A DNA stretch of 64,000 bases, from assembly GCA_948144175.1 (NCBI GenBank), contig CANXME010002068.1, positions 6,006,501 to 6,070,500 on the forward strand. Direction: 5' to 3'. Every line of letters begins with the position of its first letter. Position 1 is the first letter of the stretch. Shown piece after piece: positions 10,730 through 20,127 of this stretch. The translations under genes were made by a program, and so were the position numbers. The stretch comes from Closterium sp. NIES-65 (lineage: Eukaryota > Streptophyta > Zygnematophyceae > Desmidiales > Closteriaceae). A model generated the notes under the pieces. It was given only the letters and a program-made list of their open reading frames with translations. It was not told the DNA's origin and made no database searches.

Positions 10730-11660
10730 CGACCCCGTCGCGCCGCCCTTACGACCCCGTCGCGCCGCCTTCGCGGCCCCGTCGCGTCGCGCCTCCCTAG
10801 CGGCCCCGTCGAGTCGCCCTTGCGACCCCGTCGCGCCGCCCTCGCGGCCTCGTCGCGCCGCCCACGCAGCCCCGTTCCGCCGCCCTCGCGGCCCCGTCGC
10901 GTCGCGCCGCCCTTGCGGCCCTTTCGCGCCGCCCTCGCGGCCTCTCCGAGCCGCCCTAGCGACCCCTCCAAGCCGCCCTCGCGGCCCCGTCGCCTACCCT
11001 TGCGGCCCCGGCGCCTACCCTCGCGGCCCCGTCGCCTACCCTGCGGCCCCGTCGCCTACCCTGCTGGCCCCGGCGCCTACCCTGCAGCCCCGGCGCCTAT
11101 CCTGCGACCTCGTCGCCTACCCCATGCGGCCCCGGCACCGCCCTTCCCGGCCCCGGCACCGCCCTTCCCGGCCCCGGCGCCGCCCTTCCCGGCCCCGGCG
11201 CCGCCTCTGCTGGCACCGTCGCCTACCCCTGCGGCCCGGCACCGCCCTTCCCGGCCCCGGCGCCGCCCTTCCCGGCCCCGGCGCCGCCTCTGCTGGCCCC
11301 GTCACCTACCCTGCGGCCCCGACGCTACCCTTCCCGGCCTCGGCGCTTCCTCTACCGGCCCCGCCGCCGTCCCCACACGGCCTCGCCGTCACTTCCGAGC
11401 CGCCGGCGCCGCCGACCTACTGCAGAGCCGCCCAAGCCACCTGAGCCGCCCGAGCCGCTGCGCCACCTGAGCCGCCCGAGCCGCCGGGTCGCTGAGCTGC
11501 CGAGCCGCTGTACCGCCGAGCCGCCGAGCCGCCAGCGCCGCCGAGTCGCCGAGCCGCAGTTGCTGCCGAGCCGCCGAGCCGCCGAACCGCCGAGCCGCCC
11601 AAGCCGCCCTGTCCGGTAAGAGCAGCGCCTCTGTCACTGCACTGCCCTTACCCTACTGTT
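10730..11660 (+). repeat. Copia-1 leader with GC-rich tandem repeats
   Basis: The segment between PBS and gag consists of degenerate units such as ggccccgtcgcctaccctg, ccggccccggcgccgccctt and gccgagccgccgag. Its open frames (Arg/Pro/Ala-rich) come from composition and are not annotated as genes. Copia-4 has an antisense equivalent at about 57000-57720, and the non-autonomous element at 40749-42503 has one too. Confidence 0.8.
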
Positions 11661-11683
11661 CGCGCTGCTAGTCTACTGCTGTC

Positions 11684-12731
11684 ATGGCTACCCCTAGTGT
11701 CCTCGCTTTTGACGGTGAGGATCGGGCCATTGACTTTGACGTCTGGGTAGATGACCTGCAGCTTTTCCTACATTGCGATAGGGCAGACGGTCTCTCCCTC
11801 TTTGACCTCACTTCTGGTGCCTCTCCTGCCCCTACTCCTGATGCTGACGCCACTGTTCGCTCACAGTGGGCCACACGCGATGCTGCTGCACGTCTTGCTG
11901 TGGGTCGCCACCTGCCTACCTCTGAGCGTGCGCACTTTAGCCAGTACAAGAGTGCTCAGACCTTGTATGACGCTGTAGTTGCACGCTACTCCTCCCCTGC
12001 CACTGTTGCACTGAGCCGCCTCATGCTACCGTACCTCTTCCTTGACCTTGCTGCCTTTCCCACAGTCGCTGACCTCATTACGCACCTCCGCACTAGTGAC
12101 ACTCGCTATCGCGCTACGCTTCCTGCTGAGTTCTGCGCCAAGACCCCCCCCCCCCCATGTACATCACCCTCTACTACATAGTCACCCGGCTCCGTGACTC
12201 CCTTCGCGTAGTCAAGGACCACTTCCTCTCAGTTTGCCCCACCACTCTCACCGTTGACCTCCTCGAGAAGGCCCTCCTAGCAGCAGAGAAGAGCATAGTA
12301 GCTGTAGGAGCCTCTCGTGGTGACCCTCGCACCCCCATCTTTGAGGGGTGTTACCCCTCCCCCCCTTTTGCCCTCTGTTGCCTCTGCTGCTGCAGCCGAC
12401 CTGGTTGGTCTTGAGTCGGTTGGTGAGGTGTCTACCCCTAGCGGGAGACGTCGCCCTGGCAAGGGCAAGGGGGGCAGGGGCTAGCGGGGGCAGTGGAGGC
12501 GGAGGTGGAGGCGGCGGAGGGGGTGGGAGTGGCGGTGGGGGTGGTGGCGGGGGTGGAGGTGTCGGTGGCGGCAGTGGAGGCGGAGGCGGCGACGGTGGTG
12601 GCGGTGGGAGCGGAGGTGGCGGAGGTGGTGGCGGTGGAGGAGGCGGTGGCGGAGGAGGTGGAGCTGGTCGGGGTGGCGCTGCGCAGAGGGTCGGCTCCAG
12701 TGGTGGTCAGCGCCAGCAGCAGCAGCAGTAG
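11684..12731 (+). pseudogene. gag: Copia-1 gag, frameshifted
   Basis: It starts MATPSVLAFDGEDRAIDFDV, matching the intact 350-residue gag of Copia-4. It is the capsid-like part of the copia gag, with the DVWVDDLQLFL and LYDAVVARYSS segments. A 13-C run (about 12144-12156) shifts the frame before MYITLYYIVTRL. A second C-run near 12356-12366 shifts it again before a long Gly-rich tail. The tail ends in poly-Gln and a TAG at 12729-12731. The downstream pol frame is in phase with this TAG. Confidence 0.85.
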
Positions 12732-15700
12732 CGCACTCGTGACATCCCCCCCCCTCAGCAGCTCCGTGAGTGGTACGCTGCACACCAGCGGGGTGGGGGT
12801 ACTGGTCCGTGCACCTACGTCCTACGCACCGGCGACCACGCGGGTGAGCAGTGCGGGAGTGCGCACTCCACCCAGCGCTGCTTTCGCCGCCTGCCGGACG
12901 CTTGGCGTCACCAGTTCCCAGAGGCCGCTGAGATCCCCCGCTGGGGCGAGCTGTCTAGGGCAGGAGTAGCTGTCTTTGACCTTGACTTTGATGCTATTCT
13001 TGCTGCCATGTATGCTGTGACTATAAGTGATGAGGGTGACTGTTACCGGTGTTTTCCGCCCGACCCGGGCATTGAGACTGCTACTCTAGGTACTGGTGAG
13101 GCTGCTGCTCTAGGTGCTAGCGAGGCTGCTGCTCTAGGTGCTCGTGCGTCTGCTCCCTCAGGTGCTGGTGAGTCTGCTCTCTCAGGTACTGCGTCGGCTT
13201 CGGCCTCCCACAACTTCACCCTTGACTCGGGGGCTTCTCGCTCCTTCTTTCGAGACCACACCATACTCACGCAGCTTGGCCGGCCAGTTGCAGTCTCTCT
13301 GGCAGACCCCTCTGGGGGTCCTGTCCTTGCTCACTTCTCCACTGTCCTCCCGTGTCCGGCGGCCCCCTCTGGCACCCTGTCTGGCCTTTACCTCCCCTCG
13401 TTCTCTACGAACTTGGTGAGTGGTGCTGACCTACAGGATGCGGGGGTTCACCAGTTCACTCCTGCGAGTCAGCGGGTGACCCACTGCACGGACGCTCGGA
13501 CAGGCCGACACCTGGCCACATTTACACGTCGGCCGGGGTCGAGCCTGTACACACTGACCACTACGTCTCCTCCAGTCACTGCGTCTGGTCAGGTAGCTGC
13601 GTCGGGTCAGGTGTTTGCTGCAGCGTCCAGGTCTGGTCCTGAGTCTGCCCCCTGCTCGTGTCGCCTCCTGTCTCACGAGACTCTCCTCTGGTACCACCGT
13701 CTTGGTCACCCCTCTCTGCTTCGTCTCCGAGGCATGGCCTCTTGTGTCCTTGTCTCTGGTCTTCCCCGGTCCCTCCCTCCCCTTCCTCCGGGGCCTGGCC
13801 CTACCTGCGTCCCCTGTGTCGAGGGGCGGCAGCGGGCTGCCCCTCACTCCTCCCAGTTTCCTCCGACAGAGGCTCCGCTGCAGACGCTTCACATGGACGT
13901 GTGGAGCCCGGCCCGCGTCCGTGGAAAGGGTCACGAGCGCTACTTCCTGCTGGTGGTTGATGACTACTCGCGTTACACCACAGTCTTCCCCTTGCGCAGC
14001 AGGGGTGATGTCACTGAGGTGTTCATCGACTGGATCCGCGTTGCTCGTCTCCAGCTCAGGCAGAGCTTCGGCTCGGACTTTCCTGTTCTGCGTTTGCACT
14101 CTGACAGAGGCGGAGAGTTCTCCTCTGGCCTTCTGCGAGCCTACTGTCGTGCACGAGGCATCCGCCAGACCTTCACGCTTCCTGACTCTCCGCAACAAAA
14201 TGGGATTGCTGAGCGCCGCATTGGCATGGTCATGGACGTCGCCCGTACGTCCATGATGCATGCGGCTGCCCCCCATTTTCTGTGGCCGTTTGCGGTTCGG
14301 TACGCGGCGCATCAGATCAACCTTCACCCCAGGGTCTCGATGCCGGAAACCTCCCCAGCTTTGCTGTGGACGGGGAAGGTTGGCGATGCGTCGGCGTTCT
14401 GTGTCTCGGGATCTCGGGCGTTTGTCCGCGACTTGTCTGCGGACAAGCTCTCCCCTCGTGCTGTTCCTTGCGTCTTCCTTGGCTTCCCCCCTGACGCGCC
14501 AGGGTGGCAGTTCTACCACCTCACCTCTTGCCGTGTTCTGTCCTCCCAGGACGTCACGTTTGACGAGTCGGTTCCCTACTACCACCTCTTCCCCTACCGC
14601 ACTCCGTCCCTCCCCCCGCCACCGCTCTTCCTTGTGCGAGGTCCCCCCCCGGTAGACCCCCTCCCCCCTCAGGGTCCTGCCCCTTCAGGTGTGTCCCAGG
14701 TAGACGCAGTCGAGCCTGTCGAGGTTAGTGGTGACTCTGGTGCTGCTGAGGGTGCTGAGCCTGGGGGTGCTGACTCTGGGGGTGCTGAGCGTGTGGGTGC
14801 TACGCCTGGGGGTGCTAAGCCTGGGGGTGCTCAGCCTGGGGGTGCTACCACTGAGGGTGCTGAGCCTGGGGGTGCTGAGCCTGGGGGTGCTACGCCTGGG
14901 GGTGCTGAGCCTGGGGGTGCTCCACCTGGAGGTGCTGAGCCGGGGGTTGCGGAGCCTGAGGGAGCTGGGCCTGCTCGTGTGGTGTCTGGCGGTGCTGGGC
15001 CTGGAGGTGCTCCGGGTGCTTCGTCTCGGCGGGAGCCACTCTCTCCACAGGAGCTGCACGAGTGGTTTGCCCGGCGCTGGAGGTGTGCTGCTGGAGCTGG
15101 AGGTTCTTCGGCTGCTGAGGGTGCTGGTGCCGCGGGTCCTGGAGGTGCTCGTACTGGGAGTACTGGAGCTGCTGGGCCTGCGGGTACGACTGGAGCTGGA
15201 GCTTCTGAGGGTGTTGGCGCTGAAGCTACTGCTGTCGGTCCTGGAGGAGGTCCTGTTGGGGGTGCTACTGGTGCTGCTTGGGGTACTGGAGCTGGAGGTG
15301 CTGCTGGCGCTGGTGCTGCCGCTGGGGGTACTGGTGCTGTCCCTGCTGTGTCTGGAGTAGCCGCACGGCCTCGGCCGTACTTCGTTCCGCTCCTTCAGCA
15401 GGTTCTTGGTCTCCCGCCTTCTACTGGTCCTCCTCCTCCCTTAGAGTGTCCACAGCCTGTCCCGTCACAGTTACAGTTACAGCCGGCCTCCCCACTGCCT
15501 GCTCCTTCTCCCTACACTGGTCCTACTGGAGGTCTTGCTGAGCGTCGTGAGCCTGCGTCTCGCCCTGCGTCGCCTGTCCGTCCTGCTCGCACTAGTGGTC
15601 GTGGCTCGCGTCAGCGTCCTCCTCCTGTCCCTGGCACGCATGGGAGGTCTCTACGTCCGTCCACTGCTCCTCTGCGTGCCCCTTTGCCTTCTCCTCCTGA

Positions 15701-16157
15701 GTCCTCGCTTCCTGCTCTTGCCGACCCGGAGTCGGACTCTCTTCGTGCTGCCAGTCCTACTGTCACGCGTCTCCTTGCTACTGTCGTCACTGACCCTTCT
15801 TTTGAGTCCACTGCTGCGTCTGCCCTAGTTGCTGAGCTCGTCGACTTTGCTACTCGCTGTTGTCTAGACTACGCTGCTAGTCTTGTCGCTGAGTTTGAGT
15901 CTGTCTGTCCTCCGTCCGTCGGGGGTGAGTGTGCCCTTGGCACGGACGTCCTTGAGGACAGGCAGGAGGAGTTCCAGTGCTTGGCCGCTGCTTCACCTCA
16001 TCTCGTGTCCGTACTGCTAACCCCTGAGGGAGACCCGGATGCACTTGACATCCCGACTCCGCGCTCTTACGCGGAGGCGATAGAGGGTCCCTACTCTTCT
16101 CAGTGGCAGGCAGCTATGGACACAGAGATGGCTTCCTGGAAGTCCACAGGCACCTAA
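12732..16157 (+). pseudogene. pol: Copia-1 pol, part 1: Cys/His cluster, protease, integrase, Ala/Gly linker
   Basis: It is open in one frame from after the gag TAG to a TAA at 16155-16157. In order: a Cys/His cluster (CTYVLRTGDHAGEQC then GSAHSTQRC); protease with LDSGASRSFF; integrase zinc-binding HRLGHPSL and CVPCVEGRQ; the catalytic core (LHMDVWSP, LHSDRGGEF, QQNGIAERR); the VFLGFPPDAPGW end; then about 230 residues of GAEPG-type repeats; then the start of the RT domain (TPRSYAEAIEGPYSSQW). The TAA replaces a TAC Tyr codon that is kept in Copia-2 and Copia-4. Confidence 0.88.
14745..14960 (+). repeat. 15-bp tandem repeat (ggtgctgagcctggg) within Copia-1 pol
   Basis: About a dozen degenerate 15-bp units encode GAEPG, GATPG and GAQPG blocks. 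They lie between the integrase end and RT. Equivalent blocks occur in Copia-2, Copia-4 and Copia-5. Confidence 0.9.
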
Positions 16158-17470
16158 GTTGACGAGGTTCCCCCGCCTAGGACGAACATCGTCAGTGGCA
16201 TGTGGATTTTCAGGGTGAAGCGGCCGCCAGGTTCTCCGCCTGTCTTCAAGGCGCGTTACGTGGCTCAAGGCTTCAGTCAGTGGCAGGGAGTTGACTACTT
16301 TCAGACCTTCTCTCCCACCCCGAAGATGACCACTCTTCGGGTGCTGCTGCACATAGCCGCTCAGCGCGACTACGAGCTTCACTCTCTTGACTTCAGCACA
16401 GCTTTCCTGCAGGGCAGCCTGCACGAGGAGAACTGGCTGCGCCGCCCACCTGGCTTCACTGGGTCGTTCCCTCCTGGTACCCAGTGGAGCCTCCGGCGGA
16501 CAGTCTACGGTCTCCGCTAGGCACTGCGTGAGTGGCACGACACACTGAGGACTACACTTGCGGCTCTTGGGTTTGCTCCCTCTACTACCAACCCGTCGCT
16601 GTTTCTGCGCACCGACACTTCTTTGCCACCGTTCTACATCCTCGTGTACGTCGACGACTTGGTCTTTGCCACAGATGACACTGCTGGACTCGCCCACGTG
16701 AAGTCCGAGCTGCAGAAGAGACACACGTGCACAGACTTGGGTGAACTGCGCAGCTACCTTGGCTTGCAGATCACCCGGGACAGAGCACGCCGCACCATTA
16801 CCCTGACTCAGTCACACATGGTGCAGCAGGTCCTTCAGCGCTTCGGCTTCACGTACTCCTCGCCTCAGGCCACTCCTCTGCCTACTCGCCACTCGCTCTC
16901 AGCTTTGCCTTCGGATGAGTCCGTAGAGTCGAGTGGCCCGTACCCAGAGCTTGTTGGTTGCCTCATGTACCTGATGACCTGCACACGACCTGATCTTGCA
17001 TACCCTCTTAGCATTCTAGCACGCTATGTTGCTCCTGGGAGACACAGACCGGAGCACATGGCTGCAGCGAAGAGGGTGTTGCGCTACTTGTGCAGTACGT
17101 CAGGCATGGGGCTTGTGCTTGGAGGGCTGAGTCCAGTGGTCCTCACTGGGCTTCTTGGGCTGACGACCAGGCTACGCAGCGGTCGTCACAGGGTTACACC
17201 TTCAGCCTTGGTTCCGGCTCTGTCTCGTGGCGGGCTATCCCCTCGTCTTCTGTTCTCGGCTCCAGTTGTGAGGCTGAGATCTATGGCGGGGCCATGGCTG
17301 TACAGGAGCTTCGCTGGCTCACCTACCTGCTGACTGACCTCGGAGAGCCGCCTCGTTCTCCTCCAGTGCTGTACGTAGACAACAAGGCCATGCTGGCCTT
17401 GAGTCGAGAGCAGAGACTGGAGCACAGAACGAAGCACATTGCTCTCCGCTACTTGCTCTTGCTTGTCTAG
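16158..17470 (+). pseudogene. pol: Copia-1 pol, part 2: reverse transcriptase and RNase H
   Basis: It continues the same frame after the TAA. RT motifs VKRPPGSPPVFKARYVAQGF, LDFSTAFLQG and the catalytic LVYVDDLVF are present. A TAG at 16518-16520 replaces a CAG present in Copia-2 and Copia-4. A frameshift near 17115 leads into RNase H (DDQATQRSSQGYTFSLGSG, CEAEIYGGAMA, LYVDNKAMLAL, EHRTKHIALRY). The frame then ends early at TAG 17468-17470; the C-terminal part kept in Copia-4 is missing. Confidence 0.88.
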
Positions 17471-17617
17471 CCTTATATTTATATGTAATCCTGCATGTGA
17501 ACTGGCCTTGTGGCCTTGAACTTGTGCTCGGAATGTGTGGTGACTTTGTGATCCACCCTGTGCTTGCTTTGCTTTGCTTGACTGGTCTTGTGACCCCTTG
17601 TTCTCCCCCACTTTGCC

Positions 17618-17627
17618 TATGGGGGTG
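17618..17627 (+). other. Copia-1 polypurine tract
   Basis: ATGGGGGTG-type tract directly 5' of the 3' LTR; the same sequence precedes the Copia-2 3' LTR at 37069-37078. Confidence 0.8.
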
Positions 17628-17752
17628 TGTCAGATTTATATGACATAGCTACTGTAGGCTATAGTGGGGTAGCACATATGGGGTACAGCTTTCTAGGGTT
17701 TGTACTTGTACCCAACTTTCCCTTAGTCATTCCATTCTCGTTCAATTCCACA
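17628..17752 (+). repeat. Copia-1 3' LTR
   Basis: 125 bp, TGTCAG...CCACA, near-identical to 10511-10635 and followed by the TCGGC duplication. Confidence 0.93.
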
Positions 17753-17939
17753 TCGGCTTATGCTACGGGACTAGCCCGAACCTCGCTGTCAGCGTAGCAC
17801 TAGCTAGTTCGCACGCACCGCGTTACCGTTTGCATGTTTCGCGTATAAATGTTTGCTCATGCCTTCACTCACATTTTGTACTCGTTTGACGCCTCGTGCA
17901 ATTCTTGCTACCTAGATTCATTGCACCTCTAACATGTTT

Positions 17940-18202
17940 CCTTCAAATACCGCACCTTCTTATGACGTATGTGGACGATCTCCCCTACACCAGCACCAAC
18001 AACGAGCTCCTCGCCCAGTTCGAGAAAAATTTCAGCAAGTCAACGGCGGTTTCGCCAGAACATCTAAAACAAGATTCGACGTTAAAGCGTTTGTATACAT
18101 TTGAAAAAGGGAGGTCTAAAAGTTTTGAGATTTAAAATACTGGTAACCCTATTACATCGTAGTCCAGTCTCTGAATGAGGGAGGGAGATCTCCCGAACAA
18201 CC
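17940..18202 (+). pseudogene. Degenerate reverse-transcriptase-like relic
   Basis: The frame at 17959-18135 reads TYVDDLPYTSTNNELLAQFE, which resembles the YVDD catalytic box and following helix of a copia-type RT. The frame then stops. It is separated by the Copia-2 insertion from 37364 onward, where CEIYATTLYRQH might be a decayed RNase H stretch. The family is not identified and the assignment is tentative. Confidence 0.35.
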
Positions 18203-18337
18203 TCTCAAACTATATATATACTTTGTAATTGGGTGTAGGCTATAGTGGGGTAGCCAATGTGGGGTACAACCCTTTTAGGTTTATACTTGTACCAAACTTT
18301 CTCCATAGTCAATCATTCCTGCTCGTTGATTCTAACA
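18203..18337 (+). repeat. Copia-2 5' LTR
   Basis: 135 bp, TCTCAAAC...TTCTAACA (the 3' copy starts TGTCAAAC). It shares the TAGTGGGGTA and GGGGTACAAC core. Confidence 0.9.
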
Positions 18338-18349
18338 TGGTTTCAGAGC
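18338..18349 (+). other. Copia-2 primer binding site
   Basis: TGGTTTCAGAGC abuts the LTR and is one base from the initiator tRNA-Met site TGGTATCAGAGC. Confidence 0.85.
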
Positions 18350-18365
18350 ACTAGGTCCGTCAACC

Positions 18366-18366
<1 letters not shown>

Positions 18367-18397
<31 letters not shown>
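18367..18397 (+). repeat. Poly-T run of 31 nt in the Copia-2 leader
   Basis: An uninterrupted T tract just after the PBS. Copia-1 has a shorter T run at the equivalent position (about 10683-10695), so it appears to be an expanded lineage feature. Confidence 0.9.
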
Positions 18398-18479
18398 CGG
18401 GCCCACTGTTACCTAGTGATCGACTACGGTTATCGCGTTACCCCACGCCCTGCCCTACGCTATGCTGTCAGCGCGCGCC

Positions 18480-19100
18480 CTGCCCTACCTGCCTTGCGCG
18501 CACTGGCGCCCTGCCCTGCGCCAGCGCCCTGCCCTGCGTCAGCACCCTGCCCTGCGCCAGCGCCCTACCCTGCGCTAGCGCCTTGCCCTGCGTCAGTGCC
18601 CTGCCCTGCGCCAGCGCCCTGCCCTGGGCCAGCGCCCTGCCCTGCGCCAGCGCCCTGCCCTGCGCCAGCGCCCTGCCCTGCGCCAGCGCCCTGCCCTGCG
18701 CCAGCGCCCTGCCCTGCGCCATCGCCCTGCCCTGCGTCCTGCTGCATCCCGCGCCCTGCTGCAATTGCACGTCGCGCCCTGTTGCCCTGCGCGTCGTGCT
18801 CTGCTGCCCCACGCGTCGCGCTCTACGGCAGCCCGCGCGTCGCGGACTGCTGCCCCGCGCGTCATGATTTGCTGCCCCGCGCGTCGCACCCTACAGCAGT
18901 CTGGTCGTCGCGTGCTGCTGCCCCACGCGTCGTGCCCTACTGCAGCCCGCGCGTCGCGCGCTGCTGCCCCGCGCGTCGCGCTCTGCTGCAGCCCACGCGT
19001 CGCGCCCTGCTGCCCTGCGCGTCGCGCCCTGCTGCACCTAGCGCGCCGCGCCCTGCTGCCCTCCACAGCGCGCGCCCTGCTGCCCGCGCCGCCCAGGGCG
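18480..19100 (+). repeat. Copia-2 leader repeats
   Basis: An 18-bp unit (gccctgccctgcgccagc) is repeated from about 18500 to 18750. It is followed by degenerate blocks built on cgcgcgtcgcgccctgctgc. The long Pro/Ala/Cys open frame through it reflects repeat composition. The unit differs from those in the Copia-1 and Copia-5 leaders. Confidence 0.85.
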
Positions 19101-19297
19101 AGCCGCGCCACCCAACACGATCCGCCCTTCTGCTCGTGCTACTGCTGCTGCTGGTGGAGGTGCTACTAGGAGTTCTGGATGTGCTGCAGCCTAGCCTCAC
19201 GAGCCACTCTGCTGCTCGTACTACTCCTGCTGCTATTCGTACTACTCTCTTCACTCTGTACTGCCCTAGAGGTCGCGCTCCTCCTAGCTTGCCCGCC

Positions 19298-19606
19298 ATG
19301 GCTTCACTTTGTAGTCGCCGTGGGAGTGGTGACAGCGGTGGTGGCAGCAGTGGGAGTCATGGCGGCCGTAGTAGCAGTCACTGTGGAGCAGTGTGGTGTG
19401 GAGTCTCTCGCGGTGACCGGATGCAGCTACGGCGACGTCCGACCCTTACGCCCCAGCAGCTTCGTGAGTGGCTTTACCAGCGTGGGACGTCTCCGAGTCC
19501 TGGTCACTGTCCGTACGTCATTCGCACAGGTCGTCGAGCTGGTCAGACATGTGGGACACCTGGTCACGCACAGTCCCGCTGCTTCGCCCATTTGACTGAC
19601 GCCTAG
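19298..19606 (+). pseudogene. gag: Copia-2 gag remnant with Cys/His cluster
   Basis: Only a short Gly/Ser-rich stretch (MASLCSRRGSGDSGGG) and the LTPQQLREWLYQRG plus Cys/His segment remain. The latter reads CPYVIRTGRRAGQTC then GTPGHAQSRC, aligning with the cluster after the gag TAG in Copia-1 and Copia-4. The capsid part is deleted. Confidence 0.75.
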
Positions 19607-19679
19607 CAGGCAGAGTTTGGCGACGAGGCTGAGACCCTCCTCTGGCTTGAGCTGCTTAGGTCGGGCGTTGATGTTTTGC

Positions 19680-20127
19680 TTTAGACTATGATGCCATCCT
19701 TACTGCCATGTCTGCTTTGCCTGGTGGTGCTGAGAGTGGCTGTTACCTGTGTGTGCAGTACGACCTAGGTATAGAGGTTGCTGCTCTAGGTGCTAGTGAG
19801 GCTGCTGTGTAAGGTGCTGGTGAGTCTGCTCTCTCAGGTGCTGCGCCTGCTGAGGTCTTGCACACCTTCACGCTTGACTCAGGTGCTTCTCGCTGCTTCT
19901 TCCGTGACAGTACCGCACTCACACCACTCCCTGTACCTGTTGCAGTCTCTCTGGCTGACCCCTTAGGGGTCCCAGTTCTTGCACGGTCCAACGCTGTGCG
20001 TCCGTGCCCGGCGGTTCCGTCTGGCTAACTGTCAGGTCTCCACCTCCCCTCGTTCTCGATGAACTTGGTAAGCAACGCTGTCCTCCAGGATCATTGGGTT
20101 GACACCTTTACCCCTTGAGGACAGCGT
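19680..20127 (+). pseudogene. pol: Copia-2 protease region, disrupted
   Basis: LHTFTLDSGASRCFFRDSTA (about 19858-19917) is the copia aspartic protease motif. Stop codons fall at about 19808, 20026 and 20117, so the domain is broken. It aligns with the Copia-1 protease at about 13195-13500. Confidence 0.75.

Larger units (their letters stand above)
10511..17752 (+). mobile_element. Copia-1, full-length Ty1/copia element (decayed)
   Basis: A 125-bp LTR at each end (about 5 differences by eye) is flanked by the perfect duplication TCGGC (10506-10510 and 17753-17757). Between them, in copia order, lie the PBS, a repeat-rich leader, gag, protease, integrase, reverse transcriptase, RNase H and a polypurine tract. 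Coding parts carry frameshifts and stops, and the end of RNase H is deleted, so the copy is not autonomous. Confidence 0.93.
10367..17934 (+). mobile_element. Gypsy-type solo LTR, split by Copia-1
   Basis: The pieces 10367-10510 and 17758-17934 together resemble the 327-bp 5' LTR of Gypsy-1 (43987-44313). It starts TGTAAGGAATTTTC, carries the TATA-like GCGTATAAATG, and ends CTAACA. Flanks TGTCT (10362-10366) and TGTTT (17935-17939) look like a 5-bp target duplication with one mismatch. No gypsy internal region adjoins it, so it is a solo LTR left by LTR-LTR recombination, later hit by Copia-1. Confidence 0.8.

Noticed and set aside
10655-11470. 271-codon Arg/Pro-rich open frame in the Copia-1 leader
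   Set aside because: Made of GC-rich tandem repeats between PBS and gag; composition alone keeps it open.
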